Below are positions 8,846 through 18,146 of a stretch of DNA of 49,825 nucleotides, one piece after another. Source of the stretch: an uncultured Lachnospiraceae bacterium (GTDB taxonomy: Bacteria > Bacillota > Clostridia > Lachnospirales > Lachnospiraceae). Position numbers and translations under genes: made by a program. A model generated the notes under the pieces. The model was given only the letters and a program-made list of their open reading frames with translations, did no database searches and had not been told where the DNA came from. Position 1 is the first letter of the stretch, and each line of letters begins with the position of its first letter. Where the stretch lies: assembly GCA_947630855.1 (NCBI GenBank), contig CANRJF010000007.1:1-49825 (forward strand), read 5' to 3'.

Positions 8846-10219
8846 ATGAAAATATCATCATCCTTAAAGACAAAACGAATGATTATGTTCTGGTCGAAAC
8901 TTTTCATTGTGTTTATACAGACCGGAATGTATGGATGGCTTTGGTACAATTATTATAAAGACATGATGCCGGTGGAATACTGGCGCAGGGGAAACTGGGC
9001 GCTGATTGGTTTATATGCCATATTTATCCTGGCATTTTCCAGGACATTTGGGGCATTGAAGGTGGGATATTTAAAGACCTGGGATATTATGTACTCCCAG
9101 ATACTCACCATATTCTGTGTGAATGCCGTTACCTATCTGCAGTTGTCCTTGATTAACGGTGACTGGAAACTGTTGGAAAACAGCCGCCCTATGTGGATTT
9201 TGTGTGTGGCAGACCTTATTGTTGTGCTTTTGTGGGCCCTTTTCATGCGTTGGATTTATGCCATTATTTATCCACCCCATGAGATGCTGCTGATTTACGG
9301 GGATATCAGCCCGGACCGGATTATCCGTAAATTAGAGTCCAGAAAAGATAAATACCATGTAAAAGAAAAAGTGGCTTTAAGTGCGGGAATGGACGATATT
9401 ATGGAGAGAATACTCCACTATAACGCCATACTGATTGGGGATATTCCCGCGGAGGAGCGCAACCAGTTTGTTAAATATTGTTTCGAGAAAGATGTCCGCT
9501 GTTACAGCATTCCGAAAATTTCTGACATTATGATAAGAAATGCAGATAATATTGATTTGTTTGACTGTCCTTTGCTTTTGTACAGGAACAATGGGCTTAC
9601 TTACCGTCAGCTTTTTGTAAAGCGGTGTATGGATATAGGCATATCCATAACAGGGATTCTTTTATGTTCTCCCTTAATGCTTGGGATTGCCCTTGCCATT
9701 AAAATGTATGACCATGGGCCTGTGTTTTATAAGCAGAAACGCCAGACCATAGGAGGAGTGGAGTTTGATATTTTAAAATTCCGCAGTATGATTGTAGATT
9801 CCGAAAAACACGGGGCAAGGCTGGCAAAAGCCCATGATGACAGAATCACTCCCGTAGGACATTTTATCCGCAGAACCCATTTTGACGAACTTCCCCAGTT
9901 ATTTAATATTTTAAAGGGGGATATGTCCTTTGTGGGCCCCAGGCCGGAGCGGAAGGAGATTACGGAAGAGTATGCCAAAGAAATACCGGAGTTTCCTTTC
10001 CGGTTAAAGGTGAAGGCGGGATTAACGGGATATGCCCAGGTATATGGCCAGTATAATACGGTGCCATATGATAAATTAAAGCTAGATTTGACTTATATTA
10101 CAAGCTATACGATATGGCTGGATATTAAATTGATTTTCCTTACGGTGAAAATACTGTTCCAGAAAGAAAAATCGGAAGGTGTGGACGACGGCCAGAAAAC
10201 GGCGTTGAAGAAGCCTTGA
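8846..10219 (+). CDS. Polyprenyl-phosphate sugar-1-phosphate transferase (WbaP/EpsE-like)
   Basis: Initiating enzyme that moves a sugar-1-phosphate from a nucleotide sugar to undecaprenyl phosphate. The 457 residues comprise about four N-terminal membrane spans, a soluble Rossmann-like middle (LLIYGDISPDRII), and a bacterial sugar transferase domain from about residue 258: KRCMDIGIS, GPVFYKQKR, FDILKFRSM, FDELPQLFNILKGDMSFVGPRPE and LTGYAQVYGQ. This is the full-length type, unlike the short transferase at 36741. ATG 10 nt after the preceding stop. Sugar specificity is unknown; glucose or galactose phosphate is common for this type. Confidence 0.9.
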   Translation: MKISSSLKTKRMIMFWSKLFIVFIQTGMYGWLWYNYYKDMMPVEYWRRGNWALIGLYAIFILAFSRTFGALKVGYLKTWDIMYSQILTIFCVNAVTYLQLSLINGDWKLLENSRPMWILCVADLIVVLLWALFMRWIYAIIYPPHEMLLIYGDISPDRIIRKLESRKDKYHVKEKVALSAGMDDIMERILHYNAILIGDIPAEERNQFVKYCFEKDVRCYSIPKISDIMIRNADNIDLFDCPLLLYRNNGLTYRQLFVKRCMDIGISITGILLCSPLMLGIALAIKMYDHGPVFYKQKRQTIGGVEFDILKFRSMIVDSEKHGARLAKAHDDRITPVGHFIRRTHFDELPQLFNILKGDMSFVGPRPERKEITEEYAKEIPEFPFRLKVKAGLTGYAQVYGQYNTVPYDKLKLDLTYITSYTIWLDIKLIFLTVKILFQKEKSEGVDDGQKTALKKP

Positions 10220-10245
10220 GTTTCGGGAAGGATTTGGGATGATAG

Positions 10246-11034
10246 ATGATAACAGTAATTATTCCGGCATATAATTGTGAAAAATTTATTGAAAAAGCGT
10301 TATGTTCTGTTTTGGATCAGACGGTGGCAGAAGATTTGGAGATTTTGGTGATAGATGATTGTTCCGGGGATAATACAAAACAGGCGGTGGAGGCTGTTAT
10401 GGAACGGGCCAAAGCTATGACGGCGGAAAGGAAAAGGGAAATTTGTTATTTGAAAAACAGGACCAATCTTGGGGTGGCGGAAACAAGGAATGTGGGAATC
10501 CGCAAGGCTAAGGGGGAATATCTTGCTTTTTTGGACGGGGATGACTGGTGGGAGCCGGACAAGTTGGAAAAGCAGCTTGCCCTGATACGGGAAAAAGACG
10601 GGGTGTTAGTGTACAGCGGCAGGGAATTAATGAGTTCCGACGGAATGTGCGGCGGAAAAATAATCGGCGTTCCCAAGCAGACGGATTACAAATCCCTTCT
10701 TCACACCAACTGTATTCCCTGCTCCTCTGTCCTTATGAAAACAGAGGCGGCAAGGGAGTTTTATATGTGCCATGATGAGCTGCATGAAGATTATATTTTA
10801 TGGCTAAGAGTTTTAAAAAAATACGGCAGGGCTTATGGCATTAACGAGCCTCTTCTTAAATCCCGGTTATCCCCGGGGGGAAAATCCAGAAATAAACTGA
10901 AATCGGCAAAAATGCATTACGGGGTATATAAGTATATGGGAATCCCTACGTGGAAAGCGGTATGGCTGTTTTTCTGCTATGGGGTGAATGGGGTGAGGAA
11001 GTATTTTTGGCGCGGTAATGGGGAAAACGGATAG
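10246..11034 (+). CDS. Glycosyltransferase family 2
   Basis: 262-residue GT-A enzyme. ITVIIPAYNCEKFIEKAL opens the domain, IDDCSGDNT binds nucleotide and LDGDDWWEPDK holds the DxD-type metal site near residues 96-102. A hydrophobic stretch near the C terminus may associate with the membrane. It is the last plus-strand gene of the rhamnose module before the YhcG-type gene. Donor and acceptor are unknown. Confidence 0.85.
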   Translation: MITVIIPAYNCEKFIEKALCSVLDQTVAEDLEILVIDDCSGDNTKQAVEAVMERAKAMTAERKREICYLKNRTNLGVAETRNVGIRKAKGEYLAFLDGDDWWEPDKLEKQLALIREKDGVLVYSGRELMSSDGMCGGKIIGVPKQTDYKSLLHTNCIPCSSVLMKTEAAREFYMCHDELHEDYILWLRVLKKYGRAYGINEPLLKSRLSPGGKSRNKLKSAKMHYGVYKYMGIPTWKAVWLFFCYGVNGVRKYFWRGNGENG

Positions 11035-11066
11035 CTGGATGTTTATACTCCAGAGCATACACATTT

Positions 11067-11123
11067 GCCAAATGATTTGCTGTTTTTTGGAAACAGAGAA
11101 TACCTGTTGGCAAATCATTTGGC
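11067..11123. repeat. Long perfect inverted repeat between GT2 and the YhcG-type gene
   Basis: Perfect 14-base arms GCCAAATGATTTGC (11067-11080) and its complement (11110-11123). The loop holds a second hairpin (CTGTTT 11080-11085 / AAACAG 11091-11096), and TTTATAC/GTATAAA at 11042-11048 and 11130-11136 extend the outer symmetry. No T run follows. It could be an operator, attenuator or end of an inserted element. Confidence 0.6.
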
Positions 11124-11164
11124 TCACGGGTATAAATTTGCTGTTAAAAGATAGGAGTTTTCTT

Positions 11165-12196
11165 ATGAATGATGAATTTTATAATGAAATAAAGCGAATA
11201 TTAATTACAGCAAGAAATAAGGTCTATCAAACAGCCAACTTTGCAATGGTAGAAGCCTATTGGAATATTGGAAAATCTATCATAGAAGAGCAGGGTGGAA
11301 ATAATAAAGCAGAATATGGTACTGGCTTATTAAAAGAATTGTCAAAACAAATGACACAGGATTTTGGTAAAGGATTTACTGTTGCGAATTTGAAGAATAT
11401 GCGGCAATTTTATTTAACATTTCCAAATGGCTACGCGCTGCGTAGCGAATTGAGTTGGACGCATTATCGGCTTTTGATGCGGGTGGAAAATAATAATGCA
11501 CGAGAATTTTATATGCAGGAAGCCGTAAAAGCGCAATGGAGCACCAGACAGCTTGAAAGGCAAATAAACTCTTTTTTTTATGAAAGATTATTATCCAGTA
11601 AAAATAAAGAACAGGTAGCGGCAGAAATTCAAACATTAGAGCCTGCTAAGAAGCCAGAAGATATTATTCGTGACCCATATGTTTTGGAATTTCTTGGTTT
11701 AAGTTCAAATGATGATTTTTATGAAAGTGATTTAGAGCAGGCATTGATTACTCATCTACAAAAATTTCTTTTAGAGCTTGGAAGGGGGTTTTCATTTGTT
11801 GCCAGACAGAAAAGAATTACTTTTGATGGGCGTCATTTCAGAATTGACCTTGTATTCTATAATTATATTTTGAAATGTTTTGTTTTGATAGATTTAAAAG
11901 TTGGGGATTTAACACATCAAGATTTAGGTCAGATGCAGATGTATGTCCATTATTATGAGCGGGAACTTATGAATGAAGGGGATAACCCGCCGATTGGTAT
12001 TGTGTTATGTGCAGATAAAAGTGAATCTGTGGTTAAGTATACGCTGCCTGAGAATGAAACACATATTTTTGCTTCAAAATATAAATTATATTTGCCGAGT
12101 GAGGATGAACTGCTGCGGGAATTGAATCAGGAATATCAGGCATTGGAGGCCGGCAAAATAGGGAAAGAAAACATTTCGGAAATGGAAGAAGATTAA
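11165..12196 (+). CDS. YhcG/DUF1016 family PD-(D/E)XK nuclease domain protein
   Basis: 343 residues: an N-terminal helical DUF1016_N region (about 1-150, with ELSWTHYRLLMRV) and a C-terminal PD-(D/E)XK nuclease-like domain in which D228 (RIDLVFY), D243/K245 (LIDLKVG) and Q255 are positioned as active-site residues. Members are often linked to restriction-modification or transposon neighbourhoods; no methylase or specificity subunit is here. ATG at 11165 has TAGGAG eight bases upstream; upstream in-frame starts overlap the GT2 gene and the palindrome. The gene is more AT-rich than the rhamnose genes and unrelated to glycan synthesis, suggesting a separate acquisition. Confidence 0.88.
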   Translation: MNDEFYNEIKRILITARNKVYQTANFAMVEAYWNIGKSIIEEQGGNNKAEYGTGLLKELSKQMTQDFGKGFTVANLKNMRQFYLTFPNGYALRSELSWTHYRLLMRVENNNAREFYMQEAVKAQWSTRQLERQINSFFYERLLSSKNKEQVAAEIQTLEPAKKPEDIIRDPYVLEFLGLSSNDDFYESDLEQALITHLQKFLLELGRGFSFVARQKRITFDGRHFRIDLVFYNYILKCFVLIDLKVGDLTHQDLGQMQMYVHYYERELMNEGDNPPIGIVLCADKSESVVKYTLPENETHIFASKYKLYLPSEDELLRELNQEYQALEAGKIGKENISEMEED

Positions 12197-12201
12197 ATTT
12201 T

Positions 12202-12237
12202 GCATCAGGTGATGATGATGTGGGATGCACCTGATGC
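12202..12237. terminator. Hairpin between convergent genes
   Basis: Ten-base arms GCATCAGGTG (12202-12211) and CACCTGATGC (12228-12237) lie between the plus-strand YhcG-type gene and the minus-strand polymerase gene. The position suits a bidirectional terminator, but there is no clear T run on either side. Confidence 0.45.
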
Positions 12238-12263
12238 GGCGGAAGAGGCAAGATTAATAAACG

Positions 12264-14261
12264 TCAGTTAGTATTACACGGAGGGCGGTAATAAAAATAA
12301 CCACTGCCGAGATAAAAAACAAACCATGGAATATACCGCATAGGCTGTTCAATATTTTCTAACAAACCGCATATTATGGATGCAAGCAGCAATGTAAATA
12401 CAGTAAAACCATACATGTCTTTGTTTTCTTTATAACGTAACATATACTGAAATCCGTAAATTAAACTGTAAACAATGAGCAGGGTATAGGGCAGCATAAT
12501 AAAAATACCATACCGGTATCCAAGCATGAGTATGGAATTATGGGCGCCAATAGACATGCCTCCCACCCGGTCAGATTTATAATGCCCCAATAAATTCAAA
12601 TCACTGATATATTGTTTATAAATAGAAAGGCGTCCGCTGGTAAACTGGTCTAAATTTAAGGAATTTTTAAACCTGGAAACTATTTTATTTTCTTCCGTTT
12701 CCGGTTCTGCCGCAAAAACAACAGGATAATCGGTGAGTATTATATCTTCCGGGGCTGCAACATCGTCTAAAGAGGCTTGCAGGGCATCCTGTTCGGTAAA
12801 ATAGTCTGAAAATATATGATTATGTGCCATAATATAATCACTTCCGATATTTATTGGAATCCATAATAAAATCATGCATATGAGTCCAATTCTTACTGTC
12901 TGCATGTCTTTACTGCTATGTTTCATATGCCGGCATGTTTTTAGAAACAGTGCAAAAACCATAACATCTACCAGCATGGCGGCACGGCATTGTGATATGA
13001 TGGTATAATACAGTATGTAATCCAAAGCCAAAGCCAGAGTCACTGTCCGTCCAATTTTATTACCGGATGTTTCTAAAAGCTTTCCTAACATGACCGCCAA
13101 TGCAATGCTCATAAATTCTCCAACAGTATTGGGATTATTAAATATGCCTTTATAAAAAGAAGATTGCACCGTGCACAGCAGACAAAACAATACAATTCCC
13201 CAAAAAACAGCCTCAAAAGAATTTGTCCATTCCTTTATTATTTTTTCAGGTTTTTCCATATTTCCCCATGCCCAGGCAAAGAATCCCCATACAAAAAGCA
13301 TCCAGTATCCGGTAAACATTATTTTCTTGTCGATGCATAAGTCAGAAATACACATTATCAGGCAGTATACAAGCCAGGAAAGCAGTAATGGATTCAATAA
13401 AAATTTTTTCCTGTCAGGGTTTAGGCATGTACTGCCGGCAATAAGAAGGCAGATGCATATAACAAGAATGAGAAAACCGTAAGTATTTTTGTCATTATAA
13501 TTTAAAAATTTAGATACAAATACCATGGCAAAAAGAATAATGAAAAAACATATTTTGCGAATACGGCTTTTTGCGGATTCATTTTTCAATTTGGGCATAT
13601 ATTTTGCCCATAGCAGCCATATGTTCTGTAAAAAGAAAAAGCATTTTTGGATAATTTTTTGCAGATATAAAAACATTGTCTGCATATACCCTTTTGCCAG
13701 CAGGAAGATTCCTAAAATAACAAATACTGCAAGTATAAAAAAATATAGCAACAAAAAAGGAAGCATAGAAGCCGGCATTTTATGTTCTGTTACGCGAATG
13801 CTGTTAATATAAAATAAAGTGTCCTGCTGCTCTGTAAAATCCAGGGTAAAAAAGGACATTGTAGTTGGAGGAATGTTAATCTCATTCTTCCCGGGAACAA
13901 GGGACGTTTGTATTTGATGCAATAACCGGGAATTTTCATCATAGCAGTTTAAGGAAATTTCCGTTGAATTTTTATTCATTCCCCCCAGTGTAATGTAAAT
14001 ATAAGACCAGGTTCTTTTCTTATTCCGAAGATAAATAGTCTTTTGGGCGTTTGCCTCTGCAATCTTTAATTTTCCGTCCTGGGTTGTAAATCCAAGGGTA
14101 TCCGTAAGCAAATTTAGCTGGTCTATGGTGTAGTCGCACACTTTCCCATAATCGTAAAAATCATTTAAATTTCCAAAAGGAGTTAAAATCATAGCTGCAA
14201 TGGCATAGGATGCCAATATGCTGATGCACAGCCACAAGAGAAATATTGTTTTTTTATGCAT
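12264..14261 (-). CDS. O-antigen polymerase/ligase-like membrane protein
   Basis: 665 residues with an N-terminal membrane anchor, an extracytoplasmic beta-rich segment (about 35-155), then some ten or more membrane spans and a large loop containing FTSGRLSIYKQYI and an IGAHNSILMLGYRYGIF segment, the arrangement of Wzy/WaaL-type proteins. Likely polymerises or ligates lipid-linked glycan outside the membrane. It is the last gene of the six-gene minus operon, two nt after the fusion gene. It is clearly paralogous to the protein at 31229-33310. Polymerase versus ligase cannot be decided. Confidence 0.75.
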   Translation of the reverse strand: MHKKTIFLLWLCISILASYAIAAMILTPFGNLNDFYDYGKVCDYTIDQLNLLTDTLGFTTQDGKLKIAEANAQKTIYLRNKKRTWSYIYITLGGMNKNSTEISLNCYDENSRLLHQIQTSLVPGKNEINIPPTTMSFFTLDFTEQQDTLFYINSIRVTEHKMPASMLPFLLLYFFILAVFVILGIFLLAKGYMQTMFLYLQKIIQKCFFFLQNIWLLWAKYMPKLKNESAKSRIRKICFFIILFAMVFVSKFLNYNDKNTYGFLILVICICLLIAGSTCLNPDRKKFLLNPLLLSWLVYCLIMCISDLCIDKKIMFTGYWMLFVWGFFAWAWGNMEKPEKIIKEWTNSFEAVFWGIVLFCLLCTVQSSFYKGIFNNPNTVGEFMSIALAVMLGKLLETSGNKIGRTVTLALALDYILYYTIISQCRAAMLVDVMVFALFLKTCRHMKHSSKDMQTVRIGLICMILLWIPINIGSDYIMAHNHIFSDYFTEQDALQASLDDVAAPEDIILTDYPVVFAAEPETEENKIVSRFKNSLNLDQFTSGRLSIYKQYISDLNLLGHYKSDRVGGMSIGAHNSILMLGYRYGIFIMLPYTLLIVYSLIYGFQYMLRYKENKDMYGFTVFTLLLASIICGLLENIEQPMRYIPWFVFYLGSGYFYYRPPCNTN

Positions 14262-14263
14262 AT

Positions 14264-16444
14264 TTATATACTTTTCACCACCTCATCTAAATTCCTGCGT
14301 TCAAATGCCTCTAACATTCCTCCCCTTGTGGCATTGTAAATATGAAATCCGTGTTTATCTGCATATTCCCTGATTAAAGTGTATGAAGAAGTAGACTGCC
14401 TGAAATAATAGTCGGCAACCTGTTCTGCTGTAAGGGAAGGGTTATTCAGACGTCTGCGGATTCTTTCCACATCCTTTTTTATCATTTCCTCATTAAAATA
14501 TCCTTTGACGCAATGCCCGGAAGAAGAAAGGCTGGAAGTACAGTCAACGCCCAGCAGATAAATTTCCGTAAATCCCATATACATGGCGAGTTCCAACATG
14601 AAAGTCATAACGGTGGCACCGGAGGGCACATAGTAAGATTCAAAATGAGGGCTCACCCGATAATGTTTTGCCCCAAGGTTTCTGGCAAAAACCAGATGTT
14701 TTGGCGGATATTTCATTAAATCTTTTGTGTGGATATTTGTAAACATAGGACATTCCACCGTTTCCGCCAAATCTCTGGAACTGTATTTTGCAATTAACGC
14801 GTCAATCATGCAGTAATATGTGGGACGCCAGTTGGTTTTTTCAAACATTTTGTATAAACGGTTGCATCCAAATGTAACCTCATTGTGCAGAAGTTCTAAA
14901 TCGCCAATGGTAAGAGAAGGCCCGTTTCCAATAAGAAAACATCTCTGTCCCCTGTGCCTGTTTTTATAAGAATGAAGTTCTTTTGCGTTGGTTCCTGTGC
15001 TTAACCCCATGCTTCGGAAAAATCCGGTAAAAGAATAAAATATTTTTAACAGTTCAATATCAATGGCTTTTACCATATTTTTCATAGTGATAAACGGCAG
15101 GCTTTTTCTCATATCCCAGTCATAGGGAGCGAAGTTTATGACTTTTAATATACCGTGAACTGAATCAGGATTTTTATCAAAAATAAGTTCCGGCAGGCAG
15201 ATATCTTTTTGTTGTTTCCACATTTCCCTCTCGGGGAGCATAATGTCCTGTTTGGCTTCTGTTGTTTTTGCTGCCGTTTCCGGAAGATGGCTGATATCGG
15301 ATTTTGGAATTTCCCCATGTGTTTTTATAAAATTCGTAAAGGCTTTTTGTTCCAGGGGGTTTTGCCTGAGGAGGGAATCTTCCAGCCAGATAACTTTTTT
15401 CCCTAAAAGTATTGCTTCCTGCAGAAAACGGACACAATCGGTTATTACAATATCGCAGGTGAGAAACTGCTGTTTTCTGCCAATATATGGCGGGATAATA
15501 TTCTGTGCCTCATAATTGGCGTACCATTTCTTTTCTTCAGGATTTTTTTTGATAATATCTGTTATGTCATACATTTTTTCATAGATATAGTTTTCCGCTT
15601 TTTCATTTTCAACCGCCTCTATGGTTTTTGTGGAATCATATGTGAGAAAATTTATGTTTTGAAATATAAATAAAACGGGATGCCACCATTGGTTAAGCCA
15701 TGATACGGAACATATTGTCCTTTCCTTCAGGGCCAGCAGCGCTTTAATTTTATCTTTCGGAGGCTCAAATCCCAATATATCTTTTCTGTTTCCGTCATCA
15801 TATAAATATTCCTGAATAGAGGGGAAATTTATCACAATCTTTGCCTTGCGGTTTCCAAATTTCTTACAAAGAGTGGATAATATTTCTTTATGGGCAGTAT
15901 TTGCCGCAAAAATATAGTCTGCATAATGGAGAGCATTTTTTAGTTGATACCTTCCGTTTTCAAAGACGGAGGTATCTTTTCCCTCCAAAGCAGCTCCGTA
16001 ATATTCTTCCGGGTCAAAAATAAGTACCTGTCCGGGTTTTAGTTTTTCAAAGTCGTAAAGTTCCGTATTGCACACTAGGTAATGAGCAGTGGAGAGCACC
16101 TGGATACCTTTTTTGCTTACAGCCTCAAAAATTTTGGTGTTTGGAAAATTGTTGAACTGTTGGAAATTTTTTTTATCCTTAAACAGCCATGCATATTTAT
16201 AATCCTGATACCGGGAGTCTTTTTCCATAGCTTTATACACCAGGGCAGGCATACCGGAAAAATCTATGCCGTTATTTGATTTGAAAATTACAAGTTTTTC
16301 ATCTATCCTGCCCAAATATCCTGTTTTAAGATTCCACCCTTTCTTTTGGGCAAGCGACAGCTTCCGAAGCAGGGGGCTGACGGCTAAAAGATTTCTCTTT
16401 GCATTGCCTGCCCATTTTTTTGTTTTTCGGTATTGTCTGAGCAT
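14264..16444 (-). CDS. TagF-like / DUF115 two-domain transferase fusion
   Basis: 726 residues. Residues ~1-430 follow the CDP-glycerol glycerophosphotransferase layout (STAHYLVCNTELYDF, ADYIFAANTAHKEI, CDIVITDCVRFLQEAILLGKKVIW), but the usual HG and DYSS motifs are replaced. Residues ~470-726 are a DUF115/Maf-like domain starting RGQRCFLIGNGPSLTIGDLE, a motif also seen in CstII-type sialyltransferases, and ending NATRGGMLEAF. ATG at 16444 has GGAGG five bases upstream; a TTG at 16456 lacks this. The C-terminal half resembles the separate DUF115 protein at 18143. It may be a two-headed polymerase or a CMP-sugar transferase with a structural N-terminal domain. Confidence 0.75.
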   Translation of the reverse strand: MLRQYRKTKKWAGNAKRNLLAVSPLLRKLSLAQKKGWNLKTGYLGRIDEKLVIFKSNNGIDFSGMPALVYKAMEKDSRYQDYKYAWLFKDKKNFQQFNNFPNTKIFEAVSKKGIQVLSTAHYLVCNTELYDFEKLKPGQVLIFDPEEYYGAALEGKDTSVFENGRYQLKNALHYADYIFAANTAHKEILSTLCKKFGNRKAKIVINFPSIQEYLYDDGNRKDILGFEPPKDKIKALLALKERTICSVSWLNQWWHPVLFIFQNINFLTYDSTKTIEAVENEKAENYIYEKMYDITDIIKKNPEEKKWYANYEAQNIIPPYIGRKQQFLTCDIVITDCVRFLQEAILLGKKVIWLEDSLLRQNPLEQKAFTNFIKTHGEIPKSDISHLPETAAKTTEAKQDIMLPEREMWKQQKDICLPELIFDKNPDSVHGILKVINFAPYDWDMRKSLPFITMKNMVKAIDIELLKIFYSFTGFFRSMGLSTGTNAKELHSYKNRHRGQRCFLIGNGPSLTIGDLELLHNEVTFGCNRLYKMFEKTNWRPTYYCMIDALIAKYSSRDLAETVECPMFTNIHTKDLMKYPPKHLVFARNLGAKHYRVSPHFESYYVPSGATVMTFMLELAMYMGFTEIYLLGVDCTSSLSSSGHCVKGYFNEEMIKKDVERIRRRLNNPSLTAEQVADYYFRQSTSSYTLIREYADKHGFHIYNATRGGMLEAFERRNLDEVVKSI

Positions 16445-16471
16445 ATTTTCCTCCAAAAAGGAAAAAGCATT

Positions 16472-17491
16472 TTACTTTTTCCGTGAAATAAACTGTTCAT
16501 AAAGTTCCAATACATATGGTTTTCGACACCTGGTACGCATATGGTCAGGAATTAACAACAGGTATTTTTCAAAATCTTCTACGGTAATTTCTTTTTCTTC
16601 CAACAGGTACATGGCAAAATTCGGATGGCAATGATATAGCCCTGTTAAAAATAAATAGGGAGAATATCCCCACACATGGTTTTTGTGGATGGGCATAATA
16701 TATTTGCTGATGGTTCGTAAAATCAACTTAATATCATACTTTTCTTCATAAGAAATATTAAAGTAATTTGCAATTAACTCCGTATTTAAATTTCCCGCTG
16801 CCCGTCCCATGCCATAAAGGGAAGCGTCTATCATTAGCTGGCGGGAAGTTTTGTAATCCATAATGTCCTGGGCTGTAACAAAGGCAAGCTGCATATTATT
16901 GTGGGAGTGGAAACCAATGACCGTTTCCTTTTCCAATACGCAGTCTAAAATCGTAAAATATCTTCTGAAATCTTCCTTATTCATATAACCAAAGCTGTCT
17001 ACAATAGAGACGGCATAGGGGGCAATATCGTGGATGCGCTCTGCAAGGGCTGTATATTCCTGAATGGTATAATCAATAGTTACCATAGGCTGTACAAATA
17101 ACTTGTATCCCATTTTTTTGACTTCCCTGGAAAATTCCAAAGCCTCCTCAATCTGGTGTTTATAAAACACAACCCGGATTCCGTCAATAGATGTGCCGTC
17201 ATAAGATGTCAAATCTTCTTTCCTGAACTGAGTAACATCTGCCATAGCCAGAATAATGGATTTTTTCCGGTCTTTTGGGATAAAATCTGCAATTTGGCGG
17301 ATACTTTGGAATTGGGCGCTTCCTTCTTCGTAGGGTTTATTGTTTAAATATCCTACTTCCACAAAGTCTAAATTAGCGTCTACCATATTTTTTGCAATGT
17401 TTTTTATTACCTGTCTGCCAAAGTTCCATTTGGTAATATATCCTCCGTCCCTTAATGTACAATCCAAAAGCATAACATTGTCGTTTTTCAT
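16472..17491 (-). CDS. DRE-TIM metallolyase family aldolase (HMGL-like)
   Basis: 339 residues. The DCTLRDGG motif near the N terminus supplies the Asp/Arg of the DRE-TIM barrel, and HSHNNMQLA supplies the metal-binding HxH; the order matches HMG-CoA lyase and 4-hydroxy-2-oxovalerate aldolase relatives. These enzymes make or break C-C bonds next to a 2-oxo acid. With a CMP-sugar synthetase 11 nt upstream, synthesis of a 2-keto-3-deoxy sugar acid is a reasonable inference. Start taken at 17491, where AAGGAG lies six bases upstream, rather than the ATG at 17509. Confidence 0.8.
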   Translation of the reverse strand: MKNDNVMLLDCTLRDGGYITKWNFGRQVIKNIAKNMVDANLDFVEVGYLNNKPYEEGSAQFQSIRQIADFIPKDRKKSIILAMADVTQFRKEDLTSYDGTSIDGIRVVFYKHQIEEALEFSREVKKMGYKLFVQPMVTIDYTIQEYTALAERIHDIAPYAVSIVDSFGYMNKEDFRRYFTILDCVLEKETVIGFHSHNNMQLAFVTAQDIMDYKTSRQLMIDASLYGMGRAAGNLNTELIANYFNISYEEKYDIKLILRTISKYIMPIHKNHVWGYSPYLFLTGLYHCHPNFAMYLLEEKEITVEDFEKYLLLIPDHMRTRCRKPYVLELYEQFISRKK

Positions 17492-17501
17492 TATGTACTC
17501 C

Positions 17502-18146
17502 TTATACATTTAAATATAATTCTGCCAGTTTAAAATCCTCAGGATAATTGATATCAATACTTTCTTTTTTATTTACTTCCACAGGATACACATGGACGCC
17601 TATTCGTCTCCGGTACTTTTCAAACACTTCTTTTGTGTAGGCGTACACCCCGGATGTTTCCCGGTAAATGGGGGGAATATCCTGACTTCTGGGTACGTTT
17701 GAAGCATCAAAATTTAAAGGTTTATTATCCATCCAGAGAAAATCCTGGATTTTTTCTGCCGTGAAAGAAGAGTCATATCCGCCTTCTGCTACATTTTGGA
17801 TTACTTTGCGGATAGTATCTGCTGTCACGTAGGGGGCTGTGGCATGGGCATATAAGTAGATATCTGCATCTATCTGTTTCATAAATGTTTCAAAAATCTG
17901 GGTAAAATTAGATGTGGGTTCATCCAGCCGGGCAGGCCGCTGCAAAAACTTTACTTTTGGGGTAAGGTATGCTTTTATGGAAGGGTCGCTGCAAAATACA
18001 TAGATTTCATCCAGTTCCTCTACCTGCTCTAAGCTTTCCAGAGAATATTGAATCAGAGGTTTGTCCCCCAGTATTTTAGTGTTTTTTCCTGGCAGCCTTT
18101 CATTATTTAATTTCACTGGCATAATGGCTACTATTTTTTTCTTCAT
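17502..18146 (-). CDS. CMP-sugar synthetase (acylneuraminate cytidylyltransferase family)
   Basis: 214 residues, the usual size for NeuA/KdsB-like single-domain enzymes. It opens KIVAIMPVKLNNERLPGKN, the nucleotide-binding loop of the family, followed by LGDKPLIQYSLE and a later YLYAHATAPYVTADTIRK segment. Activates a 2-keto sugar acid with CTP in the cytoplasm. Its ATG overlaps the stop of the DUF115 gene (ATGA), with AAGGAG eight bases upstream, so the two are probably translationally coupled. No sialic acid synthase (NeuB) or epimerase is in the window, so the substrate is probably not made by the standard route. Confidence 0.82.
   Translation of the reverse strand: MKKKIVAIMPVKLNNERLPGKNTKILGDKPLIQYSLESLEQVEELDEIYVFCSDPSIKAYLTPKVKFLQRPARLDEPTSNFTQIFETFMKQIDADIYLYAHATAPYVTADTIRKVIQNVAEGGYDSSFTAEKIQDFLWMDNKPLNFDASNVPRSQDIPPIYRETSGVYAYTKEVFEKYRRRIGVHVYPVEVNKKESIDINYPEDFKLAELYLNV

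Noticed and set aside
11425-11450. A short palindrome in the YhcG-type coding sequence (CTACGC/GCGTAG)
   Set aside because: It encodes residues next to a conserved LSWTHYR block and the frame is intact, so it is most simply coding sequence.
12264-14261. Plus-strand frames of about 95-103 residues inside the polymerase gene
   Set aside because: They are shadows of a long membrane-protein gene whose topology and paralogue support the minus strand.
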